64,000 nucleotides of DNA from Kudoa neothunni (GCA_964304625.1 OZ199840.1:3472001-3536000), one strand, 5' to 3'. Shown: positions 24,251 to 38,029, counted from the first letter of the stretch. The notes: generated from the letters alone by a model not told the origin. Made by a program: numbers and translations.

Positions 24251-24503
24251 CTATTAGGGAAGATGAACTTTTATGGTACATGACTACAGACTACAGAGGG
24301 GAAGAGAATACCTTGCATGATACGTCTTTTCAATCCTTACTATAATTTCAATTGGTTTATTTAAATATAAACCTCGTAACGAGCTTTATATTTAGTCAGA
24401 TTAATGACTGAACTAAACAAAACCTAGTTTTAATTGAATTTTACAGTGTCATATAGCTTTCAAAACCAACTGAAACCCCTCAGGTACTAGGATAATGTGG
24501 ATC

Positions 24504-25763
24504 CAGTGGGTGGCAGGTAATACGTACTTTTGCTTTCTCATATACAATTTACTACTTGTTGAACATATTACTTAAGTTGACGTTCATAAACTTAATTTGG
24601 TTGAGTTTTTATATCTAAAAAATAATTTTCCAACAAGAAATCAATAAAATCTTGTACTTCTAACGCATCGTTGTGTAATACGCATCTTTTTCCCTGAAAT
24701 TGACTTCAAAATCACTTTCAGGTACTACTTGATTTGTATGTATGGTTGATATAAATCTTCATAATATGCTTATAATCAATAAAAAAGACGATGCAATAAA
24801 ATATTTGAAGTTAATATAAAAAACTTAAAACCACACCATTAAAAATTATGTTGTTATTTTCATATTAGTTTTAAGTAGTAACCTATCCGCGAAATTACAA
24901 ATTATGGAATTATATGAAAATGGAACTATAAATATTAAACAACTAAACAAACGATGAATCCGACGAAAAATCTGCGAATTGATTACTTGAATAAGGTTAA
25001 ATATTTCAGAGTTATTCCTCATTGAAAATTATTTTTAAACGTAATGAGATTGTGAAGAAAATTATGTAAAATGTCTATGATGTTAGCTATGGTTGGTTTT
25101 AAGGTTTTAAAGAACAGTTTAATCTGCATAGGTTAAACTTCTATAGGGATCCGAGAATCGTTGGTGAATGTACGCCAAAAAATAACCCTAAAAATTTATA
25201 AACTCGAGATGAGGTTGAAATTTAACTAAGACAAATCATGATTCAATTTTGTTGCAATTCTCTGTACAGGAAATATTAAAAGTAGCGAAAGAAGTCTTTT
25301 CGGTTGAACAGGGCGATTTTCAACCACTTAAAATATTATTAAAGTATCACTTTAAAAATATTACATATCGAAACAAAGACGATGAAAAAAATAATTAAAT
25401 TTTACAGTTATCCAAGAGACATTAGTACATCCTATTCAGAACCAGTCAATTAATAAATATCTAAATCACAAAACCATTTAGATGTCTCAAATGTCTCAAA
25501 TAAGGGATTTAAAACAAAAAATGGTTCTATTTATTTCTAAAAATAAAATTAAAACTTAGAAGATTTGCGTAACATATACATGGAGTACAAGAAACAAGTT
25601 AAATTAATAGATGCCCTTTAAAGTAAATTATTACAATAATAATCAAAGAAAATTGAATGTTGAATGTACGCATGCGCATAAAATGCATATTACCCCTCTT
25701 TGCTAGTTAATTCGCATTTTTTCTCCGATTCAAAAGGGAATGCGTATTACCCGCCATCCACTG
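24504..25763 (+). mobile_element. decayed pogo/Tigger-like element with CENP-B-type DNA-binding relic
   Basis: Inverted ends CAGTGGGTGGCAGGTAATAC (24504) and, at 25740-25763, its complement CAGTGGATGGCGGGTAATAC; TA follows the right end. GTAATACGCAT-type copies repeat subterminally (about 24677 and 25690). On the plus strand at 24873-24956 a frame reads NLSAKLQIMELYENGTINIK, the Psq-type helix-turn-helix typical of pogo/Tigger transposases, and near 25088 YGWF..FKEQFNLHRL matches the second CENP-B-like DNA-binding half. The frame is interrupted several times and the DDE part is not recognisable. Superfamily placement rests on both the ends and the HTH. Confidence 0.7.
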
Positions 25764-26990
25764 TATAAAGAATAGAATTATGTAAATAATAATAATATTT
25801 GAAATTTAAACATTACAGATTAAATACTTAGACAAGTAAATAAAAACAAGTTCCTTTGAGAACTTAATTTGTATTGAACATTAAATTAATAAATTGATAA
25901 ATAATTATTTTGATACACAACTAATAAAATATTGACGTAAAATAATGTAAAAATATACCTTATTTTGTGATGAATATTGTGATAAATATCGTGATAATTA
26001 GAAATCATTTCACACTTATCAGTATTTATAATATAAAGAAATCGTGAATCTATTATCGTATCCATTTGTCTGCAGGTGTAAATATACATAATATGATCAA
26101 CATATTGTGAGGATGGCCCCTTTTTCGCATTTCTTAATTGTAGTTGTTGATATTCTTGTTAATATGGTATATTACTTTGATATTATATTTAAATAAAACA
26201 ACAAAATGTTCTTTAAGACAATTAAAATTTTTTTTAGCAATTTTCGATTGCGCGCCAATTATCCAAAATTTTAATCCTATTGATTCATTAAAATAAATAG
26301 TCATAGCTTCAATATTGAGATTAAATAGACATTTCGTTACAAAAATTGAAATTATTTACTATTTAATTTCATTAAATCAATATTGAAGGGAAAACAACGA
26401 TTATTTTTGGTAATAAAAAAGACAGAGTGTTAATCTGAAGATTTATCAAATTTATCTCATAACTTTATATAAATCCGTTGTTTATGGTTCTCAGGCATTG
26501 GGTCGCTTGACATCAACTTGGATGGGTATTAATAAAATGTTTAATAATTATATCAATTTCCCACAAATTTTAATGTAATGTGTCAATAATACTTTAAATA
26601 TAATTATATTAATTTTTGTATATTTCCAAACACATTTAATACCTAACATTAAGCCAATCTATATACTTTTTGAATATTTATGTATATTACTCAGATTATC
26701 ATATAACTTGAAGAGTATACTCCGCTAACTTGGAAATATAAAAGGGTAATATTGAATTGGATATATTAAGTGCTAAATTTTAACAATTTATGATTTATGA
26801 ATTATACATATTTATAATTTAAATTTGCATCATTTGTAACCATAAGCTAAAGAAATAGAAACTATCAAATATTAAAATTCATCTTAGATTTTAAGCTAGA
26901 TATAGTAACGTAGTAATTTTGATTTTTATTTAAAAAACAACGCTAGTTTAAAAAATATAGCACTAACGTAGAACCTAACATTGTCTAATA
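25764..26990. other. AT-rich intergenic
   Basis: Nothing codable or repeat-like was recognised. Confidence 0.4.
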
Positions 26991-28080
26991 TTAACTCTTG
27001 GAACTCCGAATTTAATTCATTGATTGAAAAAATTTAAGTTGCTCATTCTGTTGAATTTCCAATAATTTTTTATAAAATATCGAAAAATTGGAGCAGTCAT
27101 TCAAAAAATTAATGACATACACATGGTGCTAAATGGCAACATTGGAACGCGGCTTATTTCAATGTGTGGGGGTGCGGATATATTTGTTTTTAACCAAGAA
27201 ATTACTCTTTCATCATCATCATCATCTGAAATAAAATATTAAATTATTGATTACTATTTAAATAGTCCAAACAGCAGTTTCTGTTTTTATTGAGATACAA
27301 ATGGATATTACACTTGATGCATATATGTTCAAATAATCAATCATTGAAGAACCGGTTGAGATAAATGAAACATTCAAATATAATATCCTCAGCTTGTTCA
27401 AAAATGTCAGTTGTTTCAATATCATTGTTTATTTAAATTTTCGCGTTCATTGTCTAATTTAAACGATAGTTGTCTTACTCCCCATCACTAGAACAATATT
27501 CGGATACAAAACCACCATATTGACTATACAAAATGGAATCAGGTTCCATTCCAACAACTGATTTTGGCCCACCTGATAATAATATGATTTTTTAAAAGCC
27601 TGTTCTGTTTATTCCTCTCCCATTTTAATCATAATCCATTCCGAAGAATATAAACACACTTAAATCTTAAATCGAGGGCCGAACGTTTCCCTGTGACGAC
27701 GCTCGCTTTACTCGCTGGCCCTATGTTACCAAACGGCAACAAGGATTACTCTGTCCCTATAGTACACATATCAAAACATATTTTCTCCGTAGATCCATTT
27801 TTAGGATAAACTTATTTAATATTATATGTGTAAATTTTTTAATTTTATTGAAACCTCAAAATTCCAAGTTCAATTGCAGGATACTTTTAGCCTTAAAGTT
27901 TGATATTCATCTGTATTTCTCTTGATATAAAACATATAAATTTTTATAATTCATTTATATAAAATAAACTATATTGTTATAATAAAGATGGATTTATAAA
28001 ATGTAATTTAATGGTTAAAACACTCACAAAATTAAAATGTTGCCATTTGGCAGCGTTGGCGTTGGAGTTCAAAGGGTTAA
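26991..28080 (-). mobile_element. piggyBac-like non-autonomous element
   Basis: TTAA lies at both borders (26991-26994, 28077-28080). The 13-bp ends CTCTTGGAACTCC and, inverted, CCCTTTGAACTCC differ at two positions. A subterminal inverted pair AAATGGCAACAT/ATGTTGCCATTT lies at about 27130 and 28036. On the minus strand short acidic peptides can still be read (SDDDDDERV near 27200; a SILYSQYGGFVSEYCSSDGE patch near 27500), like the acidic N-terminus of piggyBac transposases, but the catalytic region is absent. The TIR sequence differs from the element at 15.4-18.1 kb, so it is a different subfamily. Confidence 0.7.
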
Positions 28081-28773
28081 ATAACCGTTTAGTTTGAATT
28101 CTTAACTTAATTATTTAATGTTCTGTCAGATAAATAATATTCTCAGCAGGATATAATAACATTATTGAAACCAAATAATCAATAGCTTGATAACTTGAAC
28201 TAAAAAGAGAAGTAAAAAATAATATATTCGGCCAATGAATCAATAAATATATTTCGACCTGATTTTAAATTAAAAAAATGTGGCGTTATAATTTATTGTT
28301 TAAATATTAATTTTCTGTAATTATAACCAATATGTTTCATAAAAAATAATAAATTTGTTTGTGACATAAGTTTAAATTAAATTATTAAAAAATTAACATT
28401 AGGTAATCAGTTTTACGCAATTTCCTCAAAACCGCGAAAAAATGTGCAAAATCAATGCGTCATGTGCTCACAACATGCATGCATAATTTCGAATCTTTAT
28501 AAATTTTGTAGAAATATATACTCTTACTTCATATATTTGTTATACATCGAGCTATTCAAATGGAATTGTATATATACATTTAAATAACCGGGAATTATTG
28601 ATTCTATCAAGATTATTAATGAATTTTATCCGATTTGATTGTTATATACAAAATTTCGCTAAAAATAGATTAATTTAAACATTGATATTTACTTAAGAAA
28701 AATATAAAGGTATGATAATTAACTAGCATCTGCGAATAAATATAATATTGATATATTAGATAAAAAAGTATAA
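28081..28773. other. AT-rich intergenic
   Basis: No feature supported. Confidence 0.4.
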
Positions 28774-29593
28774 TTAGACACAATTTTGTTTTGGTAGAGG
28801 AAATGAATTTTCTCCTTTTAATTCATTTGTGGTGACTAATGAGGAATAATGTGGAGGTTCTTCATTGTGTACAATGTAGGGTGGAGGTTGGGGTTCAGAG
28901 GGTGAATCGTAAGGATAATGTGATATCGGTTCGAAGTCAATGGAAAGCAGCGGTTGTACGGGAGGGTCACCAGACATCTCATCTTAATAATGTAAAAATG
29001 AACAGAGCAGTAGATTTCGTCGAAAATTAATACCATCCACTTGTTGAGTTCCAAGTGTGGATGTCTTTTTCATATGACAGCACTCATGATACACTGATAT
29101 ACAAAATAATATGAAGGCGAAACCAAGCAGAGCACAATAAATATTCCAGCCCATGTATTCAATGTCATTGCGCCGATTATTCCTTCTAGGGATGTGATAA
29201 TTTGTGACATCACCTTACCAAGAAGTTATATAAGAATTAGCCTAGAGGTCGAACCGACAAACAACGTTTAGATACTAGTGGTATTAGTTTTGTTGCAACA
29301 ATGTTCCTGTGCGTATTTACTATCCAAATAAAAAAAATTAGATCCGCAGACCACATTAGAGCAAAGCGTTCCTAAATCAAATTTTTGACGGGAACAGATA
29401 CACTGCACACATGGCAGATCTTTATTCATCACGTAATACTCATTCGACCGAACTGCAGTGTTGTCTGGTTCAAAACAAATATACGCGTCTATTGATGTAA
29501 AAATAAACATCGCATTAAACATTGAGGAATTCAATAACAATATTAACCGGTGGGAAGTAGAAAATAATTCAACAGTAACACTAATAGAAGCAT
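28774..29593 (-). CDS. VWC-like / single-pass membrane / PPxY protein, family member B
   Basis: Complete four-exon model, all junctions in phase 1: 29593-29548 (signal peptide MLLLVLLLNYFLLPT), 29488-29276, 29213-29034 and 28982-28774, 215 residues. Exon 2 is the VWC-like domain: CFEPDN, NEYYVMNKDLPCVQCIC, two further cysteines and SKYAQEHCC. Exon 3 holds a membrane helix (about WNIYCALLGFAFILFCISVY) followed by a Cys-Cys pair that could be palmitoylated (inference). Exon 4 is a proline-rich cytoplasmic tail with PPPY and PPHY. Predicted topology is type I: cysteine domain outside, PPxY inside. The start is chosen because it yields a signal peptide of the same exon length (46 nt) as members C and D. 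It lies in a same-strand series with those genes and is probably a tandem duplicate. Confidence 0.85.
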
Positions 29594-29989
29594 CAACCAC
29601 GAGGCTATATTAAAAAGGGCTTATGTCACTGAATCCGTTTTATTAAGGAAGCGGCTATTCATACGAGACCGTATAATCCCTTCTCGGGGCCATCTATTCT
29701 TGCGTCGATGAATACCTTTTTTCCTACTTTAGATATTTTGAATCTGAATTTAAAAATATTTGATTACATTTTTTTCCTATAAAATCTTGAATTTTGAATT
29801 CTTATAAATTGTAATTTTAATCTTTTCACGCCGAGATTTTTTTGACTGAGAAAAAATATTTGATAACATATATGACAATTTTAAGGCAAAATAAATCATG
29901 TGTATCAATTTTGGGCTTGATCATGCTAAAATAAAAAAGTCACATGCATGATGTTATATAGCATCACTCGGCCGTCCCAAATTTTCAAA

Positions 29990-30710
29990 AACGGGAGTCA
30001 CCAAAGTACGGCCCTCCGATACATTCAATCCGGCCTGCGGCGTCCCCCCTTTTAATTCTATTGTGCTTATGCGTACTTATTTGTATCGGTTCGCTTGAGG
30101 ATTGCCGTTAAATTACTTTTGCAGGTGAGTACTGATTAAAATTCTTCATTTAATTCCTTATAGTATGTTTTTAAATTTAATTAAAACTAACGCGAACTTG
30201 TCAGCTTTGCTTGAAGATTTCGCATCGAGACGTTTCTTAATAAACTTTAACGTGGTGTTTAGCTCAAAAGAATCGAAATGGTTTTACTCTCAACCTTGTC
30301 TCATTTATAATCGTGATTTCCCCCGATTTTGATTTAACCTAATGTAGTATTGATTATTTATTTTCGGTTTGTAAGCCCCGTCCGTATACATAAATCTTGC
30401 CTGATGTTAGTTGGATCATCGTGAGTTTCCTTTCGCGCTGTTTTTGACCAAGTGGAGATTGAAAGAGTTAATTTTTCAGGTAAATCGATAAATTAAGTTA
30501 AATTTGATTAAAAAAATTTCACGTTTAATGCGAAAATAAGTATATATTAATCGCTTTCAAATATTAATGTGACAGGAAGTCAGATTAAAAATTATAAGTG
30601 GTCGAAATTAAAATACCAATATTTTTAAAAAAAGGTTGGAAACAGAATTTTTTTCAAGAAAGAGTGGGACGCGATGAAAACAAAGATTGGGAACGCCAAA
30701 CTAGACGTAG
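29990..30710. mobile_element. hAT-like non-autonomous element or remnant
   Basis: The left part (GTCACCAAAGTACGGCCC) and right part (GAGTGGGACGCGATGAAAAC then TTGGGAACGCC) are C/G-rich islands of hAT-like end type on an AT-rich background. Its right 420 bp recur at 13770-14152 and its left 190 bp at 40858-41045. No transposase frame is present. Borders and target duplication could not be fixed. Confidence 0.4.
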
Positions 30711-32495
30711 TTATTAATCTAATCTTTCTGGTTGATATACGTATGTTTTTTGTCATTCATTAAAATTGCTCACTCGTTGTTAGTCGTAATATTTTAAATG
30801 ATGTCATGTTTAAATGATTTATTCTATTAATGATCGTTTATAATCGTTCTATCCAAACTACATACGCATTATTTACTACATTGGTAAAAACATAATTCTA
30901 CTAAAAGAAAATCACTGCCACCCATATAAATTATAGATTTATTTAATATTTAGCTAATAAGAGTTACAAAATAATTAAATAAACTAGAAATAAAGAAAAT
31001 TTTTAATAATTATAGACAAATCTATCCTCTATTTAAGATCGGCTCTAATCGCATATTCTCGGGGTTTATATTTTTTTCGAAATTCGATATGAATTCGTCT
31101 ACAAATTTCTTTTAAATATTGCGAATAAGTTTTTAAATGCATTTGAGATAAAATAATGCAAGAAAATTGTGGGGCCATATATGATCCCAAAAGCTCCAAG
31201 TTTATAGTAAGTTCCGGACCACTCCACTCGGAAGGTTAAAAACAGATAAACAAACATTTGACCAAAAATTAATTTTCGAAGATGCGATATTCATTAACCC
31301 TGAATTATAGGTAAAGCTGCTCCCCTAATTTATGACTACATTAAGGTTTACTATACCAAATATTTTATATCGATTTAAAGTTTATTTAATAATTATATAA
31401 ATTTATAAGAGTTTTATTGAGAATTAGATTGTAAATATGATGTTCTTCTCATAATTAAAAACTAAATTTAAAGTATTATTATCGTAGAAAATCCAAATCT
31501 GAACATTTTCCCCAAATTAATTAATCAAACCTTAATTCATACAAAAATTATAAGAAACTATATTTAATCCAATAAGATATATTTAAAATTTCACGATATA
31601 AACTACCAATCTTTATCATAAATTAACCAATAAAAGTAGTCAAAATATGGACTAAATTAAAAATATGAATATTTTAATAAAATAAACAATTTAAAAACAA
31701 AAAAATGTGTTTATAAGTAATCATACGTTTATTCGTTAGGATTATACAAATCCCGCTGTGTGGTGTGAGAAGCTATTAATCGAAAATAATTTAAGAACAA
31801 ACATCAACTTATTTATTTGTCATCTATGCGATGAAGATTTTAAATACATAAAAAGTTTCCACGACCTAATTAATTTATTTTTATGTAAAAAATTGTATTA
31901 AAAATATATTATTTTATTCAAAAATATAGCTCTATTCGGGCGACAATAATTTCAGTTGACTTTTGGGCATAAATCGTGCTTATTTGCCATTATTCTCCTA
32001 AAACTTAATAGGATAAAACTGTGTATTGGTTTTATTGATGAAGAAGCAGATCCAATAAAATATTAAATAGAACTTTCATAAACTAAAATTATATTCTATA
32101 GATTATTAAATTTTATAATTAACAAAATTAATCAATTCATAAAATCCATAACTAAAATTTGAAACCTATATAGATATTACCAAAAAATGTATCCTCTTTA
32201 TTAAATTTATTTTTAAATTTTATTATAAAAATTCTTACGTAATAAGTCGTCTCTTCTGTTAGAATTTAGAATGGTATTAGTTCATTTCTTTGTATAAGAT
32301 TTTGGATTATAGAAAATACCTTTAAATAAATGTAAATATGAAGCAAATATTACAACAATTTAACATATATCAAGAAATAAAATTTTACATCAATTTTCTG
32401 AAATCTCTATTTCTAACCTATAATATATAATAAGTTATTATGAACCACTATTAGAGGCTTGCAGAAAACGAATGAAATGAAAAACGAATAAAAAA
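30711..32495. other. AT-rich intergenic
   Basis: No feature supported. Confidence 0.4.
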
Positions 32496-33304
32496 TTATT
32501 CTGGAGGATCTTGCGTATCTTTCCTATTAGATGTATTAACGTTATCTAATGTTGAATATTCAGGTGGTTGTTCGCCTTCGACAGCGTAGGGAGGGGGTTG
32601 TGGTTCCGGTGTCAAATAAATAAAAATCGGCGGTGCCAGTTGACAATCATTTTCGGGCTGAGTATGCATTGGTATTGGTGATTCGTTAGAATTTTGGTCT
32701 AAAAGATTAGAAATTATCTTATACATTAGTTCCATATATAGTGGTACTATTTGGTAGTCGGACATCAGGGTTGAGTGAATTACTCTTGTAATTATATTGG
32801 AGATAGATGAACGTACCATAGATTGCCAGCGCTAATAATACGACACCTAGTGTCATAAGCATGTGTCGACTTCTTGTTTTTCTGTCGTTAATTGCGTGAT
32901 GATTTGTTTTTGTATAACCTTTTTCTGGAGTACTCCCTAGACAGCCAAGTAAACATGGAATTTCCTATTCGAGTGATAATTTAATTACTAATGGTGATGG
33001 TTTCGTTGCAACAATGTTTTCGTGCGTACTTGCTATCCATCCCAAAAAGATTGAATCCACAATGAACCTTCACGCAAAACAATTGACGATCATCTATTTT
33101 TAAACAGGGACACTGAACACATGGAGTATTCCCATTTTCTACATAATAATCAGGCGAGCTAACAGTTGAATTGTCCGGCTCAAAACATATTAACGATTCC
33201 GTACGTACTACAGTAACATCATACTGAATGAAATTGAAGATTTAAAATGAAATGTTACTTAAAGTAGGTAGAAATGAGAAAGAATATAAAACAATTTCCA
33301 GCAT
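32496..33304 (-). CDS. VWC-like / single-pass membrane / PPxY protein, family member C
   Basis: Four exons in phase 1: 33304-33259 (signal peptide MLEIVLYSFSFLPTL), 33207-32989 (VWC-like), 32936-32748 (membrane) and 32698-32496 (tail), 218 residues. The cysteine exon shows CFEPDNSTV, DYYVENGNTPCVQCPC and SKYARKHCC. The helix is about MLMTLGVVLLALAIYGTFIY, preceded by basic residues. The tail has PPPY and PPEY and an APPIFIY segment. Exon lengths 46/219/189/203 nearly match member D (46/219/180/203), so these two are close tandem duplicates. The role is inferred only from architecture: a surface protein able to recruit WW-domain partners. Confidence 0.87.
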
Positions 33305-35224
33305 CTATCAACTGGCTATATTCAAGCAGATGTATAGCCAATGAATCTATTATATTGAGATTCAATCTGATTATTAACGTGCACTAATAATGATAAAATT
33401 ATTTATTTATTTGAGGAATTTCTTATACAGAAAATATTATTATATATTAAAGCTATTAGTAGTTTTTGTGTGACCATGAAAACGTTAATCAGGCTGGTTA
33501 CTAGCTCAGTGATTATTTAAGTGTAAACCTCAAATAAAGAGTGTTTGAATAAGTGATTAAAGTGTCGTGATAACGAACATTTAACTATCTGATGTCAATA
33601 CTATTATATTAGAAATAATAACAGTTTATATGAAAACTCTTTCTCGATATCTCAATGATAATAACCGTTGGCTTCAATAAAAGTTTCCTATCAATTAAAT
33701 TATGTTTGGAGTTTAAATTGGTTTATTATCCTGAAGAATGACATTCCGAGATCCAATGAACGTAGTCAAATCCACAATAGACTTTTTCATAAATTATACC
33801 TTAATTTATACAAAAGTTTATCATTTATATAAAAATGGGAAAATGTCCAAAAATAATTCATTATTTGATATATATTTTTAAGTGGATAAAATTAATACTT
33901 TTTATCGTTTTGTAGCATTTTTATCAACCATGTAAAATCTTTTAAATTGTCATATTTATAAATAATATTCCTTCTAATATATTAAAACATTAAAACTATG
34001 TATTCCATCAAGAAATTATAAATTTTTTTTAATGAATTTGATAGTATTTAATGTTTCAAGCATACGTTCGTCGAAGATATGTATAATAAAAATATTTAAG
34101 TGACTTTGTTTATCTATTGTCTAGTTTCAACTTTATCTTTACTGAATTTATTGATTTAAATAAAACAGCTATTCAAACCCAACTTATAAAATGAATTCAC
34201 GTATTTTTGAAATTTCTTTAGTTATGATCATTCCCCGAGAAGTATAAAGCAATGTTACTCTATTCGTACGGCGTAAGAATAGCTGGTGAAAATTTGGACA
34301 ATTTTGATGGAACATGAAACTTTATCATGACGAATGATAAGGGATGTTGGAGCTCGGATAATCTCTAAGGTCAGCGAGAGAATGATTAGTAGTTAGAAAT
34401 CACTTTGCATATAATATATCCAGACAAATTTGTCCAACTTTTTTTAAATGTCTTATTTTTTCATTTTTACTTGTTGAAAGGGTGAATAATCGCAAAAATA
34501 TGTTTCAAAACTAATAAATTATTACAAATTCACCAAAAAAGGAAATATAATCGTGATTTATTTCATGACGAAAACTCTTCAAATAGAGGTTCTTATCATT
34601 AGGGAAATGCTTTATTTCCAATTAAAATATGCGTGGTGTAAGTTCACCAAAGGCAAGTTAAAATTATACAATTTAATCGTTCATTCTTCAAGCCATGAAA
34701 TACAGAATTTCAGGCTAAAAATAACATGCCTAAATTTATATAAATCAAGACTTTTATAATGAAATGTTTTAAATGAGAAAATTTTTTTTTATTTTTTGCA
34801 TCATGAATTGCAACGCGCAGTCTTATCATGTCCACAGATTATTTTGGAATTTTCGCGAGGCGTGTTGTGCATGCTGAAATTCTGAACTATTAAATTATAT
34901 AATAGCTCGTTGAGGTTAGAGAGATCAATCGTTAAGCTATCGTTACAAATGGTTATTTAATATTCAAAAAAATTTTATTTTAGTTAATACCTAAATAAAT
35001 AAAATTCTAATTGAAAATTATCTACTTGACTAATTTTTCTTTATTTTAATGGTTGAATTTTAGTTCATAAAAATATAAAGTCATCTAGGTATAGTTATTT
35101 TGTTCAACCATCGCGTAAATGGCTGTAACGCAATTATTTGAAGTTAATGGAATTGAACCGACTCAAAAACAAAGTTTGATGAATTAAATTAGTAATAATC
35201 GCATTTTCGAGCATCACTTATCAA
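33305..35224. other. AT-rich intergenic
   Basis: No exon supported; a plus-strand open stretch near 34553-34759 has no family features. Confidence 0.35.
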
Positions 35225-35575
35225 TGAAATAGTTTTCATTCTATCGAAAAATATTGTATATCTCTAATTTAACTAACTTTAAGTAGCGCTTTTCGGAATG
35301 AATACTTTTTCCTACCGAAACTATCAAAACCACCAAAAGAAATAAAATGTTTTGCTCTACAATAAAAGATCTTATTCGAATATAGGAATTTTTCAGCATA
35401 TCGACTAAGTAACGTCATAACATTAAAATTTCTGAGTAAATTATAAATTTTGATATATAATTAAATATCAGTTTGGGTTTTACAAAAAATCTTGCTTTTC
35501 CTAATTTTTCCGACGAAAATATGACCGGATATCCGATTTGGTCGGCAATGCTGCGAATGACACTCCTTTTTTATG
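35225..35575 (+). repeat. dispersed repeat, copy 1
   Basis: Aligns by eye over about 350 bp, same strand, with 62165-62515. Shared blocks include TTCTATCG-AAAATA, TCTGAGTAAATTATAAATT, ATATAATTAAATAT, TTTTACAAAAAAT and a terminal TTGGCAACGCTG/TCGGCAATGCTG. Probably an old non-autonomous transposon; class not determined. Confidence 0.55.
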
Positions 35576-36104
35576 TATTCAAATAGCAGACACAGAATTT
35601 TGATTAGAATTTTCTCATTGAAGAAAAACGATAAAATAATGTATTAACATAACTCATAGATTTATAAATAACCTTTTATTTTAACAATACTCTTTTATGG
35701 TTACTATAGTGGCAACTTTAAATAAACATTTTTGACACTTTCAGACGAACAAATACATTAAAATTATAGCAGATGTTAGAGTAACACAAGAATTCCTGAA
35801 ATTATGGAAATAAGCAGGCACTAATATCACTAGAATTTTACAAAAGGTGGTACGTCCGAAAGCTTTAGTTGTAAGAACTGACTACAACAATGCGGCTTTT
35901 TGTTTCCATTGATGCATCTTTCAATATCTCACGAAGGTGTGCGGATCAAAGGAAGATTTAGCTACTTACATGATTATCTAACGATTCAAACAAACATGGA
36001 TGATCGGTTGCACACTATGGGAGTCAAATATTGTTGACTTTGTATCCAATTCAATTAATCACGATGTGTGTTTGATGAATATATAACTTATCGTATCCAA
36101 ACTA

Positions 36105-36650
36105 GTTGTTCCCACCCCTTTATTTTGGCGTAAAAAAGTTACTTTTGGAAAGGGATGGCGCGAGATCGGATCACAATTTGGAATAATACTTTAAAAATTT
36201 TAAAAATAACATAGTTATATATTTTTCAATATATAAATTGTAAAAAAGTAATGAATACATGATTATTTTTCTTGGTTTGATAAATTTTCTTGTACTATAC
36301 CGCAGAAATATCTTACGAGACGCTTTTAATTCATAAAATTAATGAACGACATTTTTAATTATTTCATTAAATAAGAAGAGAGAGTTACTAGTAATAAATT
36401 AAAAAGTAATAAAATGGAAATTAATATTGGTTTATCGACATATTTTAAAATAGTAAAATTGCGCTGGAACGATAAAATGCAATCATCTTTACTTAATTCT
36501 TCGAGCTAACTAATTCTACATTAAAGTAAGATTAATTACTTTCGAAATTCTAAGTGAGCTACGCCTTATCGTATACAGAACCAGAGTGTATTTAGTTTTT
36601 TCATCAAACAGGGGAAGTCCGCCTTGAGTTGGGAAGCGCTGTTCTAATTT
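36105..36650. mobile_element. candidate hAT-like MITE
   Basis: The left end AGTTGTTCCCACCCC and right end GAGTTGGGAAGCGCTGTT are roughly inverted and resemble hAT termini (CAGNGGTTCCCAACC-type). The 545-bp interior is non-coding. No 8-bp target duplication was recognised, so this is tentative. Confidence 0.35.
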
Positions 36651-37195
36651 AATTTATTAGAAATGTAAATGCATGAAAGGATAGACTCTATTATTAATTT
36701 TTAGCCGGCTATATTAATACCTCACTCAAGAAAAATAAGAGAATAGTTTGGAGACCACTTGCATATTAATGAACTAGACTACTTAGCACTAAATTCCAAT
36801 AAGAATTGCCCGAATTTTAATTATTGAGGTATTATAAGAAAATCTAATTTGTAAATTATGCACATAATAATATACAGTATTTTTAGCTATATATTTTATT
36901 TTAGCCAAGCACAATAAAACGAGTATACAGGCCGGTTTATAAACTCACGCCGTTTTAATATATTTTATTATTAAATATAAAAGGTATTTTCAAGTGAAAT
37001 TCAAATAAATTAATACATATTATTCAATTATTTAGATATTAAAATAACATCTAAATAAGTAGCTAGATTGAAAATTACTTTATATATTTAGTAGGTTGTT
37101 TGAGAATCTATCTTGAGATGTGCATTTTTCGAAACGTATCACTTTTTATACCTAACAAATATTATATGCATTAATGAGATATATATTTATATATA
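36651..37195. other. AT-rich intergenic
   Basis: No feature supported. Confidence 0.35.
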
Positions 37196-38029
37196 CAGTC
37201 AATGACCGGCATTATCCATTTTTTAAAAATCAACACAATGTGAATAATCAAATGTACAAGCTATATATAATATTTTTTTAATGTTTGTATTAATGAATTT
37301 GGATATTAATAATATAATAAGGTTGAGAAAGTTCGAGATTGTTAATCACGTGACTAGTATGTTTAAGCACTTTTTTCGGAACATTTTTGAAAGAATTAAA
37401 TGAAATGAACAAAAATCAATTCAAAACATGGAATAATAAAATAAGTCCACAATATCTCCCCAAAAGTTGCCAATTTTTTTACTATAAAGAACCAGACATA
37501 TCCTTCATATCCAACCCCTATGGCATCTTAAAAGACAAAAATAAATTTATTTAAATGATTGAACACAAGCCGATTATTGTTTTAATTTGCAAATTTATTA
37601 AAATTAATTTAAAAAAGTATCCAAGTTTGACAAAAGAGATCGATCAATCATGATAGCGATGATGAAAATTAGATTTCAAAATATTTGTACGAATTTTTTG
37701 TGGCCGAAATAATAAATTATTTTATTTTTAAATTATAAAAATTATTTGTTTCTTAAATGTAAGCAATTTAGTTATATTAAATAGTTACGAATATTATTAT
37801 ACGGGCGCGCTAATTAGTACGTAAAACTAGGTGTTACCAATTTCACACACATTTTCCGCGATTCGAGAAGGATTACTTTAAAACGGTTGACGACTGTGCT
37901 TTCATTAAAAAAGTATTAAACGGTTTACCAAAATTTGCGTTTTTGAATTAAGTTATCTAGAAAATTATTGAATAATTTTCTGTGACAATCGCTCAGCTCA
38001 GAAAAGTACGTAAAACCGGTCACTGACTA
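37196..38029. mobile_element. pogo/Tc1-like non-autonomous element
   Basis: The left end CAGTCAATGACCGG and right end (inverted) TAGTCAGTGACCGG, with TA on both outsides (37194-37195 and 38030-38031). A motif AGTACGTAAAACC near the right end recurs subterminally at about 37818, the same terminal-plus-subterminal pattern as the other pogo-like elements here. No coding frame. Confidence 0.6.

Noticed and set aside
24279-24322. Signal-peptide exon for family member A (MQGILFPSVVC near 24320 or the ATG at 24281).
   Set aside because: None of the possible donors gives a phase-1 join without a stop, so the N-terminus was left open.
34553-34759. Plus-strand open frame of 68 codons.
   Set aside because: No signal peptide, domain, splice signals or neighbours; composition matches the surrounding AT-rich DNA.
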